64,000 nt of DNA from CAYYUA01 sp964542585 (GTDB lineage Bacteria; Bacteroidota; Bacteroidia; CAILMK01; CAYYUA01), in NCBI GenBank assembly GCA_964542585.1, contig CAZIUI010000002.1:62001-126000 (forward strand), written 5' to 3'. The position numbers were made by a program, and so were the translations under genes. Every line of letters begins with the position of its first letter. Position 1 is the stretch's first letter. Shown here piece after piece: positions 1-8,426 of this stretch. The notes below the pieces were generated by a model. That model saw only the letters and a program-made list of their open reading frames with translations. It was not told where the DNA came from and ran no database searches.

Positions 1-958
1 TCAGTGCTTCTTTATCAAGGGGATCCAAATAGGTAACAATCGGTAAGCGGCCAATTAATTCCGGGATTAACCCGAAGTTTTTTAAATCCTGAGGCATTAT
101 AAATTGGAAAAGGTTTTGTTTATCAGCCTTTTGCGACTTATCCTCAGGAACGGTTTGAAAGCCGATTCGTTGCTTATTGACCCGCTTTTCAATAATTTCT
201 TCCAGTCCATCAAAAGCTCCACCACAGATAAAAAGAATGTTACGGGTATCTATGGGGACCATGTTTTGCTCAGGATGCTTCCGCCCCCCTTGGGGTGGGA
301 TGTAAATGGTATCGCCCTCTAGCAATTTTAACATTGCTTGTTGAACACCCTCTCCGGAAACATCTCTTGTGATAGAAGCATTATCGCCTTTCCGGGCCAC
401 CTTGTCAAGCTCATCAATATAAACAATTCCTCTCTCTGCTGCTTTGGAGTCATTATTAGCTGCTTGTAAAAGCCGGGTAAGAATGGTTTCAACATCCTCA
501 CCTACATAACCCGCCTCGGTGATAACGGTGGCATCGGCAATACAAAACGGTACTTCGAGGATATCAGCAATAGTGCGCGCCAGTAAAGTTTTTCCTGTAC
601 CAGTTTCTCCGGCAAGCAGTATGTTGGATTTTTCAATTTTCACCTCTTCACCACTGCTTGTTTGCTGATTACTACCACCACTTATCAACCTTTTGTAGTG
701 ATTATAAACCCCTACCGATATAGATTTTTTAGCCGCTTCCTGCCCGATCACATGTTTATCCAGATAGGCCTTGATTTCTTTAGGCTTGGAAATGTTTTCA
801 AACGTTGGTGTCGTTTCCTTTTTTTGCGACTCAGCTTCAACTATTCGTGATGCCTCCTGCGCACAACTGTCACAAATAAAACCTTCCTTGCCTTCTATTA
901 AAAAATTGACCTCATTTTTACTACGCCAGCAGAAAGAGCAATAACTATTATTTTTCAT
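1..958 (-). CDS. clpX: ClpX, ATP-dependent Clp protease ATP-binding subunit (C-terminus cut by window edge)
   Basis: AAA+ unfoldase that recognises substrates and feeds them to ClpP in the cytoplasm. I translated the minus strand from ATG at 958 to the left edge: 319 codons without a stop, so about the last quarter of a roughly 410-residue protein is missing. The N-terminal zinc-binding domain has cysteines at 7, 10, 29 and 32. Walker A is GETGTGKT (117-124), Walker B lies at about 178-185 (VYIDELDK), and the segment near the edge (IPELIGRLPIVTYLDPLDKE) is typical of ClpX. It starts 8 bp after the clpP stop, so tig, clpP and clpX form one operon. No unusual features. Confidence 0.96.
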   Translation of the reverse strand, partial: MKNNSYCSFCWRSKNEVNFLIEGKEGFICDSCAQEASRIVEAESQKKETTPTFENISKPKEIKAYLDKHVIGQEAAKKSISVGVYNHYKRLISGGSNQQTSSGEEVKIEKSNILLAGETGTGKTLLARTIADILEVPFCIADATVITEAGYVGEDVETILTRLLQAANNDSKAAERGIVYIDELDKVARKGDNASITRDVSGEGVQQAMLKLLEGDTIYIPPQGGRKHPEQNMVPIDTRNILFICGGAFDGLEEIIEKRVNKQRIGFQTVPEDKSQKADKQNLFQFIMPQDLKNFGLIPELIGRLPIVTYLDPLDKEAL

Positions 959-966
959 AGGATTAT

Positions 967-1665
967 TTAAGCTTCCTCATCTTGTTTAGGAGCTGAATTG
1001 CGTGTGAGAATATCGTCTACCATTCCGTAATTCTTGGCCTCATTACAATCCATCCAGTAATCCCGATCCGCATCGTCTTCTATTTTTTCAATAGCGTTGC
1101 CGGTATGGTCAGCTATAATTTGATAGATTTCCTTACGAATCTTGACGATCTCATTGGCCGTGATTTCGATATCTGCAGCCTGACCTTGAGCTCCGCCTAA
1201 GGGTTGGTGGATCATTACCCTTGAATGGCGTAAACAGTAGCGCTTACCACTTTCTCCAGCACAAAGCATAACAGCGCCCATAGAGGCGGCCATACCGGTA
1301 CAAATAGTATGAACGCTGGGCTGTATATATTGGATGGTATCGTAGATGCCAAATCCCGGATAAACGCTTCCTCCTGGACTGTTGATGTAAAGGTAAATAT
1401 CACTATTGGGATCAGTGGACTCCAAGAATAGCATTTGAGCCTGGATAATGTTGGCAACATCATCATTGATAGGAACTCCCAGAAATATGATCCGGTCCAT
1501 CATCAACCTGGAAAAAACATCCATGGAAGCTACGTTCATGGGGCGTTCTTCAATGATATTGGGGGTGATATAATTGGAGTAGCTATTAAGTTTATCGCTA
1601 CCAATTCCCATGTGTTGGCTAGCAAATTTCTGGAATTCTTGACCTTGATTACGATTGTTATTCAT
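967..1665 (-). CDS. clpP: ClpP, ATP-dependent Clp protease proteolytic subunit
   Basis: Serine protease subunit that forms the tetradecameric chamber capped by ClpX. The 232-residue protein has the nucleophile Ser at 128 in GMAASMG, the catalytic His at 153 in MIHQPLGG, and the catalytic Asp in the EDDADRD segment at about 196-202. The N-terminal extension of about 30 residues is probably a propeptide or flexible tail. The start ATG lies inside the end of tig: the bases ATGAATAA carry both the clpP start and the tig stop, an 8-base overlap that implies translational coupling. The length fits Bacteroidota ClpP. Confidence 0.97.
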   Translation of the reverse strand: MNNNRNQGQEFQKFASQHMGIGSDKLNSYSNYITPNIIEERPMNVASMDVFSRLMMDRIIFLGVPINDDVANIIQAQMLFLESTDPNSDIYLYINSPGGSVYPGFGIYDTIQYIQPSVHTICTGMAASMGAVMLCAGESGKRYCLRHSRVMIHQPLGGAQGQAADIEITANEIVKIRKEIYQIIADHTGNAIEKIEDDADRDYWMDCNEAKNYGMVDDILTRNSAPKQDEEA

Positions 1666-3064
1666 TGTTTGTTGCTTTTGCTGTTTCTTCGTCTTTGTCT
1701 TGATTAACTTCTTGAAATTCGTTGTAGGTTACCTCTTGCTTTTGAAACGTTACCTCTTCTTTTATTTGCTTAAAAACTTTATCTTCCTTTAGGGTAAAAA
1801 GTGATTTGTAAAAATTGTTTTGATCCTGGAGGTAATTGGCTGCATATTCTCGCACTTTATCTTCTCCAATTTCGCCCATGCCAATCCTAGAAACTTCATT
1901 TCGAATCATAGCTTGAGCGTATTCCATGACTTCCTGATTTTCTACAGTAATGTCAAACCGCTCAGCCAGTCCATCAACCACTATCATCCATTTAATATCC
2001 TTAACGAAATCCTGGTATTTTTCTTCTTCAGTTTTTTGCTCCTCATTTTCTTGTTCTTCCTGATCCGATTGAACTTGATCGAACCAGCGCTTTAAAAAGG
2101 CTTCTGGCAAGCCTTTATCATAGTTTTTAATAAAAGCATCCTTCAATTCTTTAAATAAGTGACCATCAGTTTCTCTTTCGTAAGAAGATTCCAATGCCTC
2201 GCGGATAGCTGTTTTAAATTCTTCTTCATTGTGGATCTCTTTATCCGGAAAAATTTCTTGAAAAACCTTTTCATCCAGCTCGGCTTGATGAAATTCATAC
2301 ACGGATTGAACTTCAACCCTTAAAGTATCACCTAAATCTTGTACAGTGAGCTTATCGGTATTCAAAAACTCGGCAAATCGATCTTCATCATCAAAATAGC
2401 TTCTCAGGTTAAGGTCCAGTTTATCATCGGGTTTAGCATTTAATAGATCACCCTGTAATTTATCCGGAAGCTCTTTCAAATTGACAGCCTTAACTTGCGA
2501 GAAACCCTCTTCCATTTCCGAACCATCATCATTGAGTTCTTGAACTTTCATCCTGAGGGCAAGGTGTTCAATATCCTCTACCGTTTCTTTGTTTTCCGAA
2601 GAGCCCTTGAGGTTTTTGATCTTTTCAATCTGATCTTCCAATTCTTGATCGGTAGCTTTGATCACATACTGCGTTAAGCTTCCTAATGCTTCCTGTAAAT
2701 TATCATCAATAGCGGGTCTTAACCCTACCAAATAAGTAAACTCGAAGGAATCCTGACCTTCCCAATCGGGGTCACCTTCAGGGGCCACCTGCAAAGGGTT
2801 AAGTAAAAGCTTTAGATCATTTTCGCTAATATAATCCTGGATTGCCTTATTTAGCGTGTCAGGGACCAGTTTCTTTTTGATCTCCGATCCTAATTTTTTC
2901 CGAATAAGTCCTTTAGGAACTCTGCCTTTACGGAAGCCCGGTAAATTAGCCTCTTTCCGGTAATTCTTGACTTCTTTTTCAAAAGATTCCTCGTAATCAG
3001 CAGGATTGATCTGAATACGTAGTTCAGCGTCTAAATCGTCCTTTTGCTGTAAGTTAATATCCAC
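1658..3064 (-). CDS. tig: Trigger factor, ribosome-associated chaperone
   Basis: Folding chaperone that docks near the ribosomal exit tunnel. The 468-residue protein has the trigger-factor ribosome-binding signature GFRKGRVPKGLIRKKLG near residues 44-60, followed by a PPIase-like region and a long helical C-terminal chaperone domain. The protein is very acidic, with a Glu/Gln-rich stretch at about 335-350 and an acidic tail. This is longer than the E. coli protein (432 residues), as usual in Bacteroidota. It is the first gene of tig-clpP-clpX; the upstream neighbour is a tRNA-Leu on the same strand. Confidence 0.93.
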   Translation of the reverse strand: MDINLQQKDDLDAELRIQINPADYEESFEKEVKNYRKEANLPGFRKGRVPKGLIRKKLGSEIKKKLVPDTLNKAIQDYISENDLKLLLNPLQVAPEGDPDWEGQDSFEFTYLVGLRPAIDDNLQEALGSLTQYVIKATDQELEDQIEKIKNLKGSSENKETVEDIEHLALRMKVQELNDDGSEMEEGFSQVKAVNLKELPDKLQGDLLNAKPDDKLDLNLRSYFDDEDRFAEFLNTDKLTVQDLGDTLRVEVQSVYEFHQAELDEKVFQEIFPDKEIHNEEEFKTAIREALESSYERETDGHLFKELKDAFIKNYDKGLPEAFLKRWFDQVQSDQEEQENEEQKTEEEKYQDFVKDIKWMIVVDGLAERFDITVENQEVMEYAQAMIRNEVSRIGMGEIGEDKVREYAANYLQDQNNFYKSLFTLKEDKVFKQIKEEVTFQKQEVTYNEFQEVNQDKDEETAKATNNE

Positions 3065-3107
3065 GTTTAAGCATTTTATCCAACAATAGTCAGAAGTTTA
3101 CAAGTAG

Positions 3108-3189
3108 TGCGGATGGGGGGACTCGAACCCCCAAGCCCGAAGGCACTAGATCCTAAGTCTAGCGCGTCTACCAATTCCGCCACATCCGC
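3108..3189 (-). tRNA. tRNA-Leu, anticodon UAG
   Basis: Read on the minus strand, the 82 nt fold as a class II tRNA. The 7-bp acceptor stem pairs GCGGATG with CATCCGC, with discriminator A at 3108. The anticodon stem CTAGA/TCTAG encloses the loop CTTAGGA, so the anticodon is UAG and it reads CUA leucine codons. There is a long variable arm GCCTTCGGGC and a T arm GGGGG-TTCGAGT-CCCCC. The CCA end is not encoded. It lies 44 bp upstream of tig. Confidence 0.97.
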
Positions 3190-3335
3190 TTTTAAATAAG
3201 CCTACAAAGTTACAATTTCAATCAGATGGTGCCATATTATTGCTTGGAACCCATTTTTGAAGAACCGTTTTACAACTAATAGAGTTTTTTTTAGGTTACT
3301 TTTTAAAGAACGTCCTTTAAACCAGGGTAAAGGCT

Positions 3336-5585
3336 ATGGCTGATTATCATACCGAGCAGGAGAAACGGCAGATCGTAAATGCATACAGGAGCTTATTAAG
3401 GGCCAGTAAGCCCTTCATCAACCATGAAGATAAACAGGCTATCCGTAAGGCTTTCAACTTTTCGTTGGATGCTCATAGGGGTATGAGAAGGAGCTCCGGG
3501 GAGTTATACATTTTTCATCCCTTATCCGTAGCTACCATCTGCGCCAAAGAAATTAATCTTGGGGCTACATCTATAATTAGCGCTTTTTTACATGATGTTG
3601 TAGAGGATACGGAAACCACCCACGAGGACATCGAGGCTACTTTTGGTAATCGCGTAGCAAGAATTATAAAGGGATTAACTAAAATATCTGACGTATCCGG
3701 GCACACGAAAAGTATGCAGGCTGAAAATTTCAGGAAAATCCTGCTAACCTTATCAGATGATGTGCGCGTAATTCTTATCAAGCTAGCCGATCGCTTGCAT
3801 AATATGCGAACACTAGAAGCTATTCCAGCCAGGAAACAATTAAAAATTGCTTCAGAAACCCTTGAGGTTTATGCCCCCTTAGCTCATCGATTGGGGCTTT
3901 ACAACATTAAAAGTGAACTTGAGGATCTATCCCTTAAATACACTGAACCTGAGGTTTATCACGAGATTGTAGAAAAGCTGAAAAGTAACAAAAGCCAGCG
4001 TAACCGCTTCATAAGAAAATTCACCCTGCCGCTACAAAAAAAGCTGGATGAGCTCGGATTTAACTATGAAATTAAAGGCAGAACCAAATCCATTTATTCT
4101 ATTTACCGCAAAATGAAGAACCAAGGTATCCCATTTGAGGAAGTTTACGATGTATTTGCGATAAGGGTGATCTTAGAGACGCCAGAGGAACAGGAAAAAC
4201 AGTATTGTTGGCGTACGTACTCTGTTATAACAGATACTTACACTCCCAATCCCAATCGGCTTCGGGACTGGATATCAACCCCTAAAGCCAACGGTTATGA
4301 GGCATTACATACAACAGTGATGGGCCCTTTAGGCAGATGGGTAGAAGTACAGATTCGAAGCCAAAGAATGGACGAGATTGCAGAAAAAGGATTTGCAGCT
4401 CATTGGAAATACAAGGAGAACGCTTTTGAAAAGGATTCACGCCTCGATGAATGGCTGAATAGAGTTCGTGAAACGCTTGAGAACCGATCAGTAAGTGCAA
4501 TTGACTTTTTAGATGAGTTTAAGTTAAACCTTTTTTCAGACGAGGTTTTTGTTTTTACACCCAGAGGCGACCTTATCAAGCTCCCTTTAAATGCCACTGC
4601 CCTGGATTTTGCATTTGAAATTCATACAGAGGTTGGACTGCTTTGCTTTGGTGCTAAAGTAAACCATAAGCTAGTGCCTTTAGATTATAAACTTAAAAGC
4701 GGAGACCAGGTAGAAATTCTGACATCTAAAAAGCAAAAGCCAAATCCTGAATGGCTAGAGTATGTAGTAACCGCTAAAGCTAAGTCTAAAATAAACGCAA
4801 CCTTAAAAGATGAAAAGCGCCAGAGTTCTCAGATTGGTAAAGAAATCCTTGAAAGGAAATTCAGGTACCATAACATAAGCCCGGATAAACAAACTTTTAA
4901 TGCGTTTACATCTTACATGGAAGAAGATACCAGCTTAGATCTTTTTTACGGTATTGCACAAGGCCGCATCAGTCAAGAGGACCTCAATGCTGGAATAGAT
5001 CGCTTTATTCATCGCTATAATTTTCAAACCCATCAAAAAGCAAATGGTAACAATGCCAATGAAGTAAGTGGGAGCCCAATCGAATTGCAAACCTTTGATA
5101 AAAGTGAGGTTATTTTTGAAGGGGGCGAGCAAAACTACGATTACACTTTTGCCAAATGTTGTAATCCCATACCAGGTGATGACATTTTTGGATTTATTAC
5201 CAAAAATAATGATGTAAAAGTTCACCGAACCAATTGTTCAAATGGGATTCATCTGATGTCAAAATTTGGCTCCCGTATTCTAAACGCAGAATGGGTAGCT
5301 CAGGATATAAAGGCCGTTTCAGCATTTCCTGTTGGCCTCCAAATTTTGGGAATTGACTCGCTAGGAATCGTCAGCACAATTACGGACATCATCTCTAAAG
5401 AATTACAAGTAAACATCAATTCCATTACAATTTCTGCTAAAGCAGGAGCTTTTGAAGGTTCGATCATCTTATACATCTATAATACTAAACATCTCGAACG
5501 CTTGATAGACCAACTTTCAGATCAGGAGGGCATTGAATCGGTTCATCGTTTTAATCCTGATTTTTACCTAGAGCAATCGCAATAA
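3336..5585 (+). CDS. rel: Rel/SpoT family (p)ppGpp synthetase/hydrolase
   Basis: Makes and/or degrades the stringent-response alarmone (p)ppGpp. The 749-residue protein has the full long-RSH layout. The HD hydrolase domain keeps its metal ligands (His61, HD at 86-87 in LHDVVEDT, Asp near ADRLHNMRTL at 151-160). The synthetase domain begins around RTKSIYSIYRKM (249-260). A TGS domain follows at about 405-465, then a conserved-cysteine region (KCCNPIPGDD and HRTNC) and a C-terminal ACT domain. The intact HD residues argue for hydrolase activity, so a bifunctional enzyme is the best guess. It heads a plus-strand cluster with fur-like and purA genes; PurA is a known ppGpp target in E. coli. Confidence 0.95.
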   Translation: MADYHTEQEKRQIVNAYRSLLRASKPFINHEDKQAIRKAFNFSLDAHRGMRRSSGELYIFHPLSVATICAKEINLGATSIISAFLHDVVEDTETTHEDIEATFGNRVARIIKGLTKISDVSGHTKSMQAENFRKILLTLSDDVRVILIKLADRLHNMRTLEAIPARKQLKIASETLEVYAPLAHRLGLYNIKSELEDLSLKYTEPEVYHEIVEKLKSNKSQRNRFIRKFTLPLQKKLDELGFNYEIKGRTKSIYSIYRKMKNQGIPFEEVYDVFAIRVILETPEEQEKQYCWRTYSVITDTYTPNPNRLRDWISTPKANGYEALHTTVMGPLGRWVEVQIRSQRMDEIAEKGFAAHWKYKENAFEKDSRLDEWLNRVRETLENRSVSAIDFLDEFKLNLFSDEVFVFTPRGDLIKLPLNATALDFAFEIHTEVGLLCFGAKVNHKLVPLDYKLKSGDQVEILTSKKQKPNPEWLEYVVTAKAKSKINATLKDEKRQSSQIGKEILERKFRYHNISPDKQTFNAFTSYMEEDTSLDLFYGIAQGRISQEDLNAGIDRFIHRYNFQTHQKANGNNANEVSGSPIELQTFDKSEVIFEGGEQNYDYTFAKCCNPIPGDDIFGFITKNNDVKVHRTNCSNGIHLMSKFGSRILNAEWVAQDIKAVSAFPVGLQILGIDSLGIVSTITDIISKELQVNINSITISAKAGAFEGSIILYIYNTKHLERLIDQLSDQEGIESVHRFNPDFYLEQSQ

Positions 5586-5603
5586 TTTCAACAGCCGGTA
5601 AAT

Positions 5604-5625
5604 CTTTAACCTCAAAATGTTAAAG
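5604..5625. promoter_or_regulatory. Inverted repeat between rel and the Fur-family gene
   Basis: CTTTAAC, an 8-base spacer and GTTAAAG form a perfect 7-bp inverted repeat 18 bp after the rel stop. There is no T-run directly behind it, so it is a poor terminator. About 24 bp further on (5649-5656) lies TAGTTTTG, an exact match to the Bacteroidota -7 element TAnnTTTG, 24 bp before the Fur-family start; a -33 TTTG is not clear. It could be an operator for the adjacent regulator. This is inference from position only. Confidence 0.3.
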
Positions 5626-5679
5626 CAGGACTTTTAGGGTTCCATTTGTAGTTTTGAATTTTATAATTGAATCACTCTT

Positions 5680-6171
5680 ATGACCAGGGAAGAACTATAC
5701 ACGGAGGCCAAGAACAAGTTTTCTCGCTACCTTGAAGAAAGGCGTCACCGTAAAACTCCAGAGCGCTTCTCAATCCTCTCAGAGATTTATGACCGTGATG
5801 ATCACTTTGATGTAGAAATGCTCTACCTAGAGCTAAAAAATAAGAACTACCAAATAAGCAGAGCTACCGTTTATAACACGCTTGATTTATTGCTGGACTG
5901 CGGTTTGGTCATCAAACAGCAATTTGGAAATAACACGGCCCTTTATGAAAAAGCCTATGGATACCGTCAGCACGACCACCTTATTTGTAACTATTGCCAT
6001 AAAGTCCTGGAATTTTGTGACCCCAGATTGCAGAAGACCCAAGACATGGTTGGCCAACTATTTGGCTTTGAGGTTACTCAACATGCGCTGACCTTATATG
6101 GCAATCCCCAAGTAAGTGAAGAGGGTATTTGCCAACGATGCTCTCAATTTGTCAATGCCTTATCAGATTAA
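5680..6171 (+). CDS. fur: Fur-family metal-dependent transcriptional repressor
   Basis: Metal-sensing repressor, 163 residues. An N-terminal winged helix with the family sequence SRATVYNTLDLL (about 60-72) is followed by the dimerisation/metal domain. Visible ligands are DDHFD near residue 40, the HDH motif before CNYC (about 106-112) and a second pair, CQRC, near the C-terminus, so the structural zinc site has both CxxC pairs. Which metal it senses (iron, zinc or peroxide-type) cannot be read from the sequence. It lies 16 bp before purA and follows rel; a candidate promoter and inverted repeat lie in the 94-bp upstream gap. Confidence 0.9.
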   Translation: MTREELYTEAKNKFSRYLEERRHRKTPERFSILSEIYDRDDHFDVEMLYLELKNKNYQISRATVYNTLDLLLDCGLVIKQQFGNNTALYEKAYGYRQHDHLICNYCHKVLEFCDPRLQKTQDMVGQLFGFEVTQHALTLYGNPQVSEEGICQRCSQFVNALSD

Positions 6172-6186
6172 CCACAAGAATTTAAC

Positions 6187-7446
6187 ATGAGCTTAGACAT
6201 CCTTTTAGGCTTACAATGGGGCGATGAAGGGAAAGGTAAAATCGTAGATCTTCTGGCACTTCGATATCAAGTGGTAGCTCGTTTCCAGGGAGGCCCCAAT
6301 GCTGGTCACACCCTTTACGTAAATGGTGAAAAACATGTGCTCCATACCATTCCCTCTGGTATCGTTCATAACGATATAATGAATGTAATCGGTGCGGGAA
6401 TGGTCATTGATCCGGTAATACTCAAGCAAGAAATTGAAAACCTCCAAGAGGCCAACTTTTTTAACAAGGATCGTTTATTAATAAGTAAAAACGCCCATCT
6501 CATACTTCCTACTCATAGTGCCATGGATGAAGCGCAAGAAAAGGCTAAAGAGGAAATGCGGATAGGGTCAACTAAAAAAGGGATTGGCCCTACCTATGCT
6601 GATAAAGCTAGCCGGATTGGGTTTAGAGTAAGAGATATTGAGCAAAATGACTTTAAAGAGCGTGTTCAAACATTAATAGAAAGCCACATTAATCAGTTGC
6701 CTAGTCACCACCAACCAAGTAAAGATAAAGTTGAGGAATGGTTTGATGCTATACAGTTTTTGTCGCATTTGCATTTAATGGAAACTGAGCAATACCTCAA
6801 TGAAAAGCTAAACCAGAATACCTCTATCCTTGCAGAAGGAGCACAGGGAACTTTACTTGATTTGGACCATGGGTCTTACCCTTTCGTGACCTCTTCTAAC
6901 ACGCTAGCAGCCAATGCTTGCTTAAGCTTAGGAATTGCACCTAGTCATGTCCGCAACGTATATGGGGTTTTTAAAGCCTACATGACAAGGGTAGGTGCTG
7001 GACCATTCCCCACAGAGTTGCAAGGCGAGATTGAAGAGCAACTACAGCGCCTAGGCAATGAATATGGGGCAACAACTGGAAGAAAACGGAGATGTGGGTG
7101 GCTGGACCTCCCCGCCCTAAAGTATGCCATTCAGATGAATGGCGTTAATCGTCTTATTGTTACCAAAGCTGATGTCCTGAAAAACATTGCCGACCCGGCT
7201 TACTGTGAAGGTTTTACGGATTCAGATGGTAATAGAATAAGCTATCCTGAGATCTTAAGTACCGGCTCCTTTTATGCCGCCTTGAAACCGTTAAATCATG
7301 CCCACAAACGTGTGACTAATAATGGTGAAACCGAAAGCGATGAATGGGCCTCTTTTAAAAAGGAATTGGAGTACCTCACTAAAACGAATGTTCAGATTAT
7401 ATCGATTGGTCCAGGTAGGAGCGACATAATGGAATTTTCCCCATAA
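6187..7446 (+). CDS. purA: Adenylosuccinate synthetase
   Basis: Catalyses the GTP-dependent condensation of IMP with aspartate, the first committed step from IMP to AMP. The 419-residue protein opens with the P-loop-like GDEGKGKI and the adjacent QGGPNAGHT active-site segment. It carries the KKGIGPTYADKASR signature around residue 130, the IMP-binding TRVGAGPFPTE segment, and GATTGRKRRCGW near 300. The C-terminal IGPGR is also family-typical. Length matches the family (about 420-430). It is the last gene of the rel-fur-purA cluster. Confidence 0.97.
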   Translation: MSLDILLGLQWGDEGKGKIVDLLALRYQVVARFQGGPNAGHTLYVNGEKHVLHTIPSGIVHNDIMNVIGAGMVIDPVILKQEIENLQEANFFNKDRLLISKNAHLILPTHSAMDEAQEKAKEEMRIGSTKKGIGPTYADKASRIGFRVRDIEQNDFKERVQTLIESHINQLPSHHQPSKDKVEEWFDAIQFLSHLHLMETEQYLNEKLNQNTSILAEGAQGTLLDLDHGSYPFVTSSNTLAANACLSLGIAPSHVRNVYGVFKAYMTRVGAGPFPTELQGEIEEQLQRLGNEYGATTGRKRRCGWLDLPALKYAIQMNGVNRLIVTKADVLKNIADPAYCEGFTDSDGNRISYPEILSTGSFYAALKPLNHAHKRVTNNGETESDEWASFKKELEYLTKTNVQIISIGPGRSDIMEFSP

Positions 7447-7472
7447 CTCCATCGCTTAAAGCGTAAACAGCC

Positions 7473-7500
7473 AAAAAAAACCCTGACATTGCAGGGCTTT
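7473..7500 (-). terminator. Intrinsic terminator after gldN (convergent with purA)
   Basis: CCCTG and CAGGG pair around a 6-base loop. On the minus strand the hairpin is followed immediately by eight T residues, a canonical Rho-independent terminator 31 bp after the gldN stop. On the plus strand the stem is followed only by CTTT, so it may also slow purA transcription but weakly. Confidence 0.75.
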
Positions 7501-7530
7501 AAATATGAATTTGACTTTAACTTGTATGGC

Positions 7531-8412
7531 TTACCATTGCCATAAATCATGTTCGAAGTTCATAAGTTTTGCTTCGATTTTCTTGGCCTTAAGTAAAGCA
7601 GCATATTTACTACCTTCATACTTAGGCATATCCGTGATATCCAAATTAAATTCGTTTGGATAACGAACTATATAGCTGGAATATAACCGTTGTTCAAAAA
7701 AGTCATAATAAGTTAACCGGGCTGCATCATTTTGCCTGTTAAACATAGGCTCATTAACCAATATATGCCTTAACTCAGACCACTTTACCCAGAAAATCGT
7801 CTGCTCATCAAGTTCAGCACCACCCCGCTTGGGCTTAAAAAGGGGAGCAATAGCAATAATTCGAGGCATGTACTGGGATGTCTCCTTGTCAAAGATCCAG
7901 TCTTCCATTATCCGGAATTTGTTAATTTCCTCGCAACCCAAGGAATTTCTAATAGTCGTGTCAACGGTGTAGTTAGGCCTTTCAATAGGATAAGGCCTTT
8001 GTTCTACAACTTCCTCTGTGGATACGCGGTCCATTACAGCTTCTGTTGAGTAGTAAGAGGTTAAAGAGTCATTCCTGTAAGGGGTAAGTTGCTTCCCATC
8101 TATTCCCTCCATAACTGCATTCCACACTAAGCAATTAAACGGATTCTTTGGCCACTGCATAGCCAAATTTTGCTTTTCCCGCATATCTAGCTTTTGGTGT
8201 ATCCGCCGGGCATACATTACATCCGCCTGACGAAGGGGAGGATAAGGAATGGCTTTACGTTCTTCAGTTGTCCTCTTATCATAGGTAAAATCTCCTTGAT
8301 AATCTCCACCCTTAGAACCATCGCCACCTGATCCGTCTTGGCCAAAAGCAAAACCACAGGAGAACACAATCAAAACTGCTAAACTTATTGAAGACCTTAA
8401 CCAATTATTCAT
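7531..8412 (-). CDS. gldN: GldN/PorN, type IX secretion periplasmic ring protein
   Basis: Component of the periplasmic ring of the type IX secretion and gliding apparatus, working with the GldK lipoprotein. The 293-residue protein starts with a Sec signal peptide ending near residue 24 (FAFGQ). The mature protein contains family segments such as YPPLRQADVMYARRIHQ, RIMEDWIFDKE and the C-terminal YDFFEQRLYSSYIVRYPN. It is the last of porP-gldK-gldL-gldM-gldN, 14 bp after gldM, and is followed by a strong terminator. The gene order matches characterised loci of Flavobacterium and Porphyromonas. Confidence 0.95.
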   Translation of the reverse strand: MNNWLRSSISLAVLIVFSCGFAFGQDGSGGDGSKGGDYQGDFTYDKRTTEERKAIPYPPLRQADVMYARRIHQKLDMREKQNLAMQWPKNPFNCLVWNAVMEGIDGKQLTPYRNDSLTSYYSTEAVMDRVSTEEVVEQRPYPIERPNYTVDTTIRNSLGCEEINKFRIMEDWIFDKETSQYMPRIIAIAPLFKPKRGGAELDEQTIFWVKWSELRHILVNEPMFNRQNDAARLTYYDFFEQRLYSSYIVRYPNEFNLDITDMPKYEGSKYAALLKAKKIEAKLMNFEHDLWQW

Positions 8413-8426
8413 GGCACCTTGTTTAA

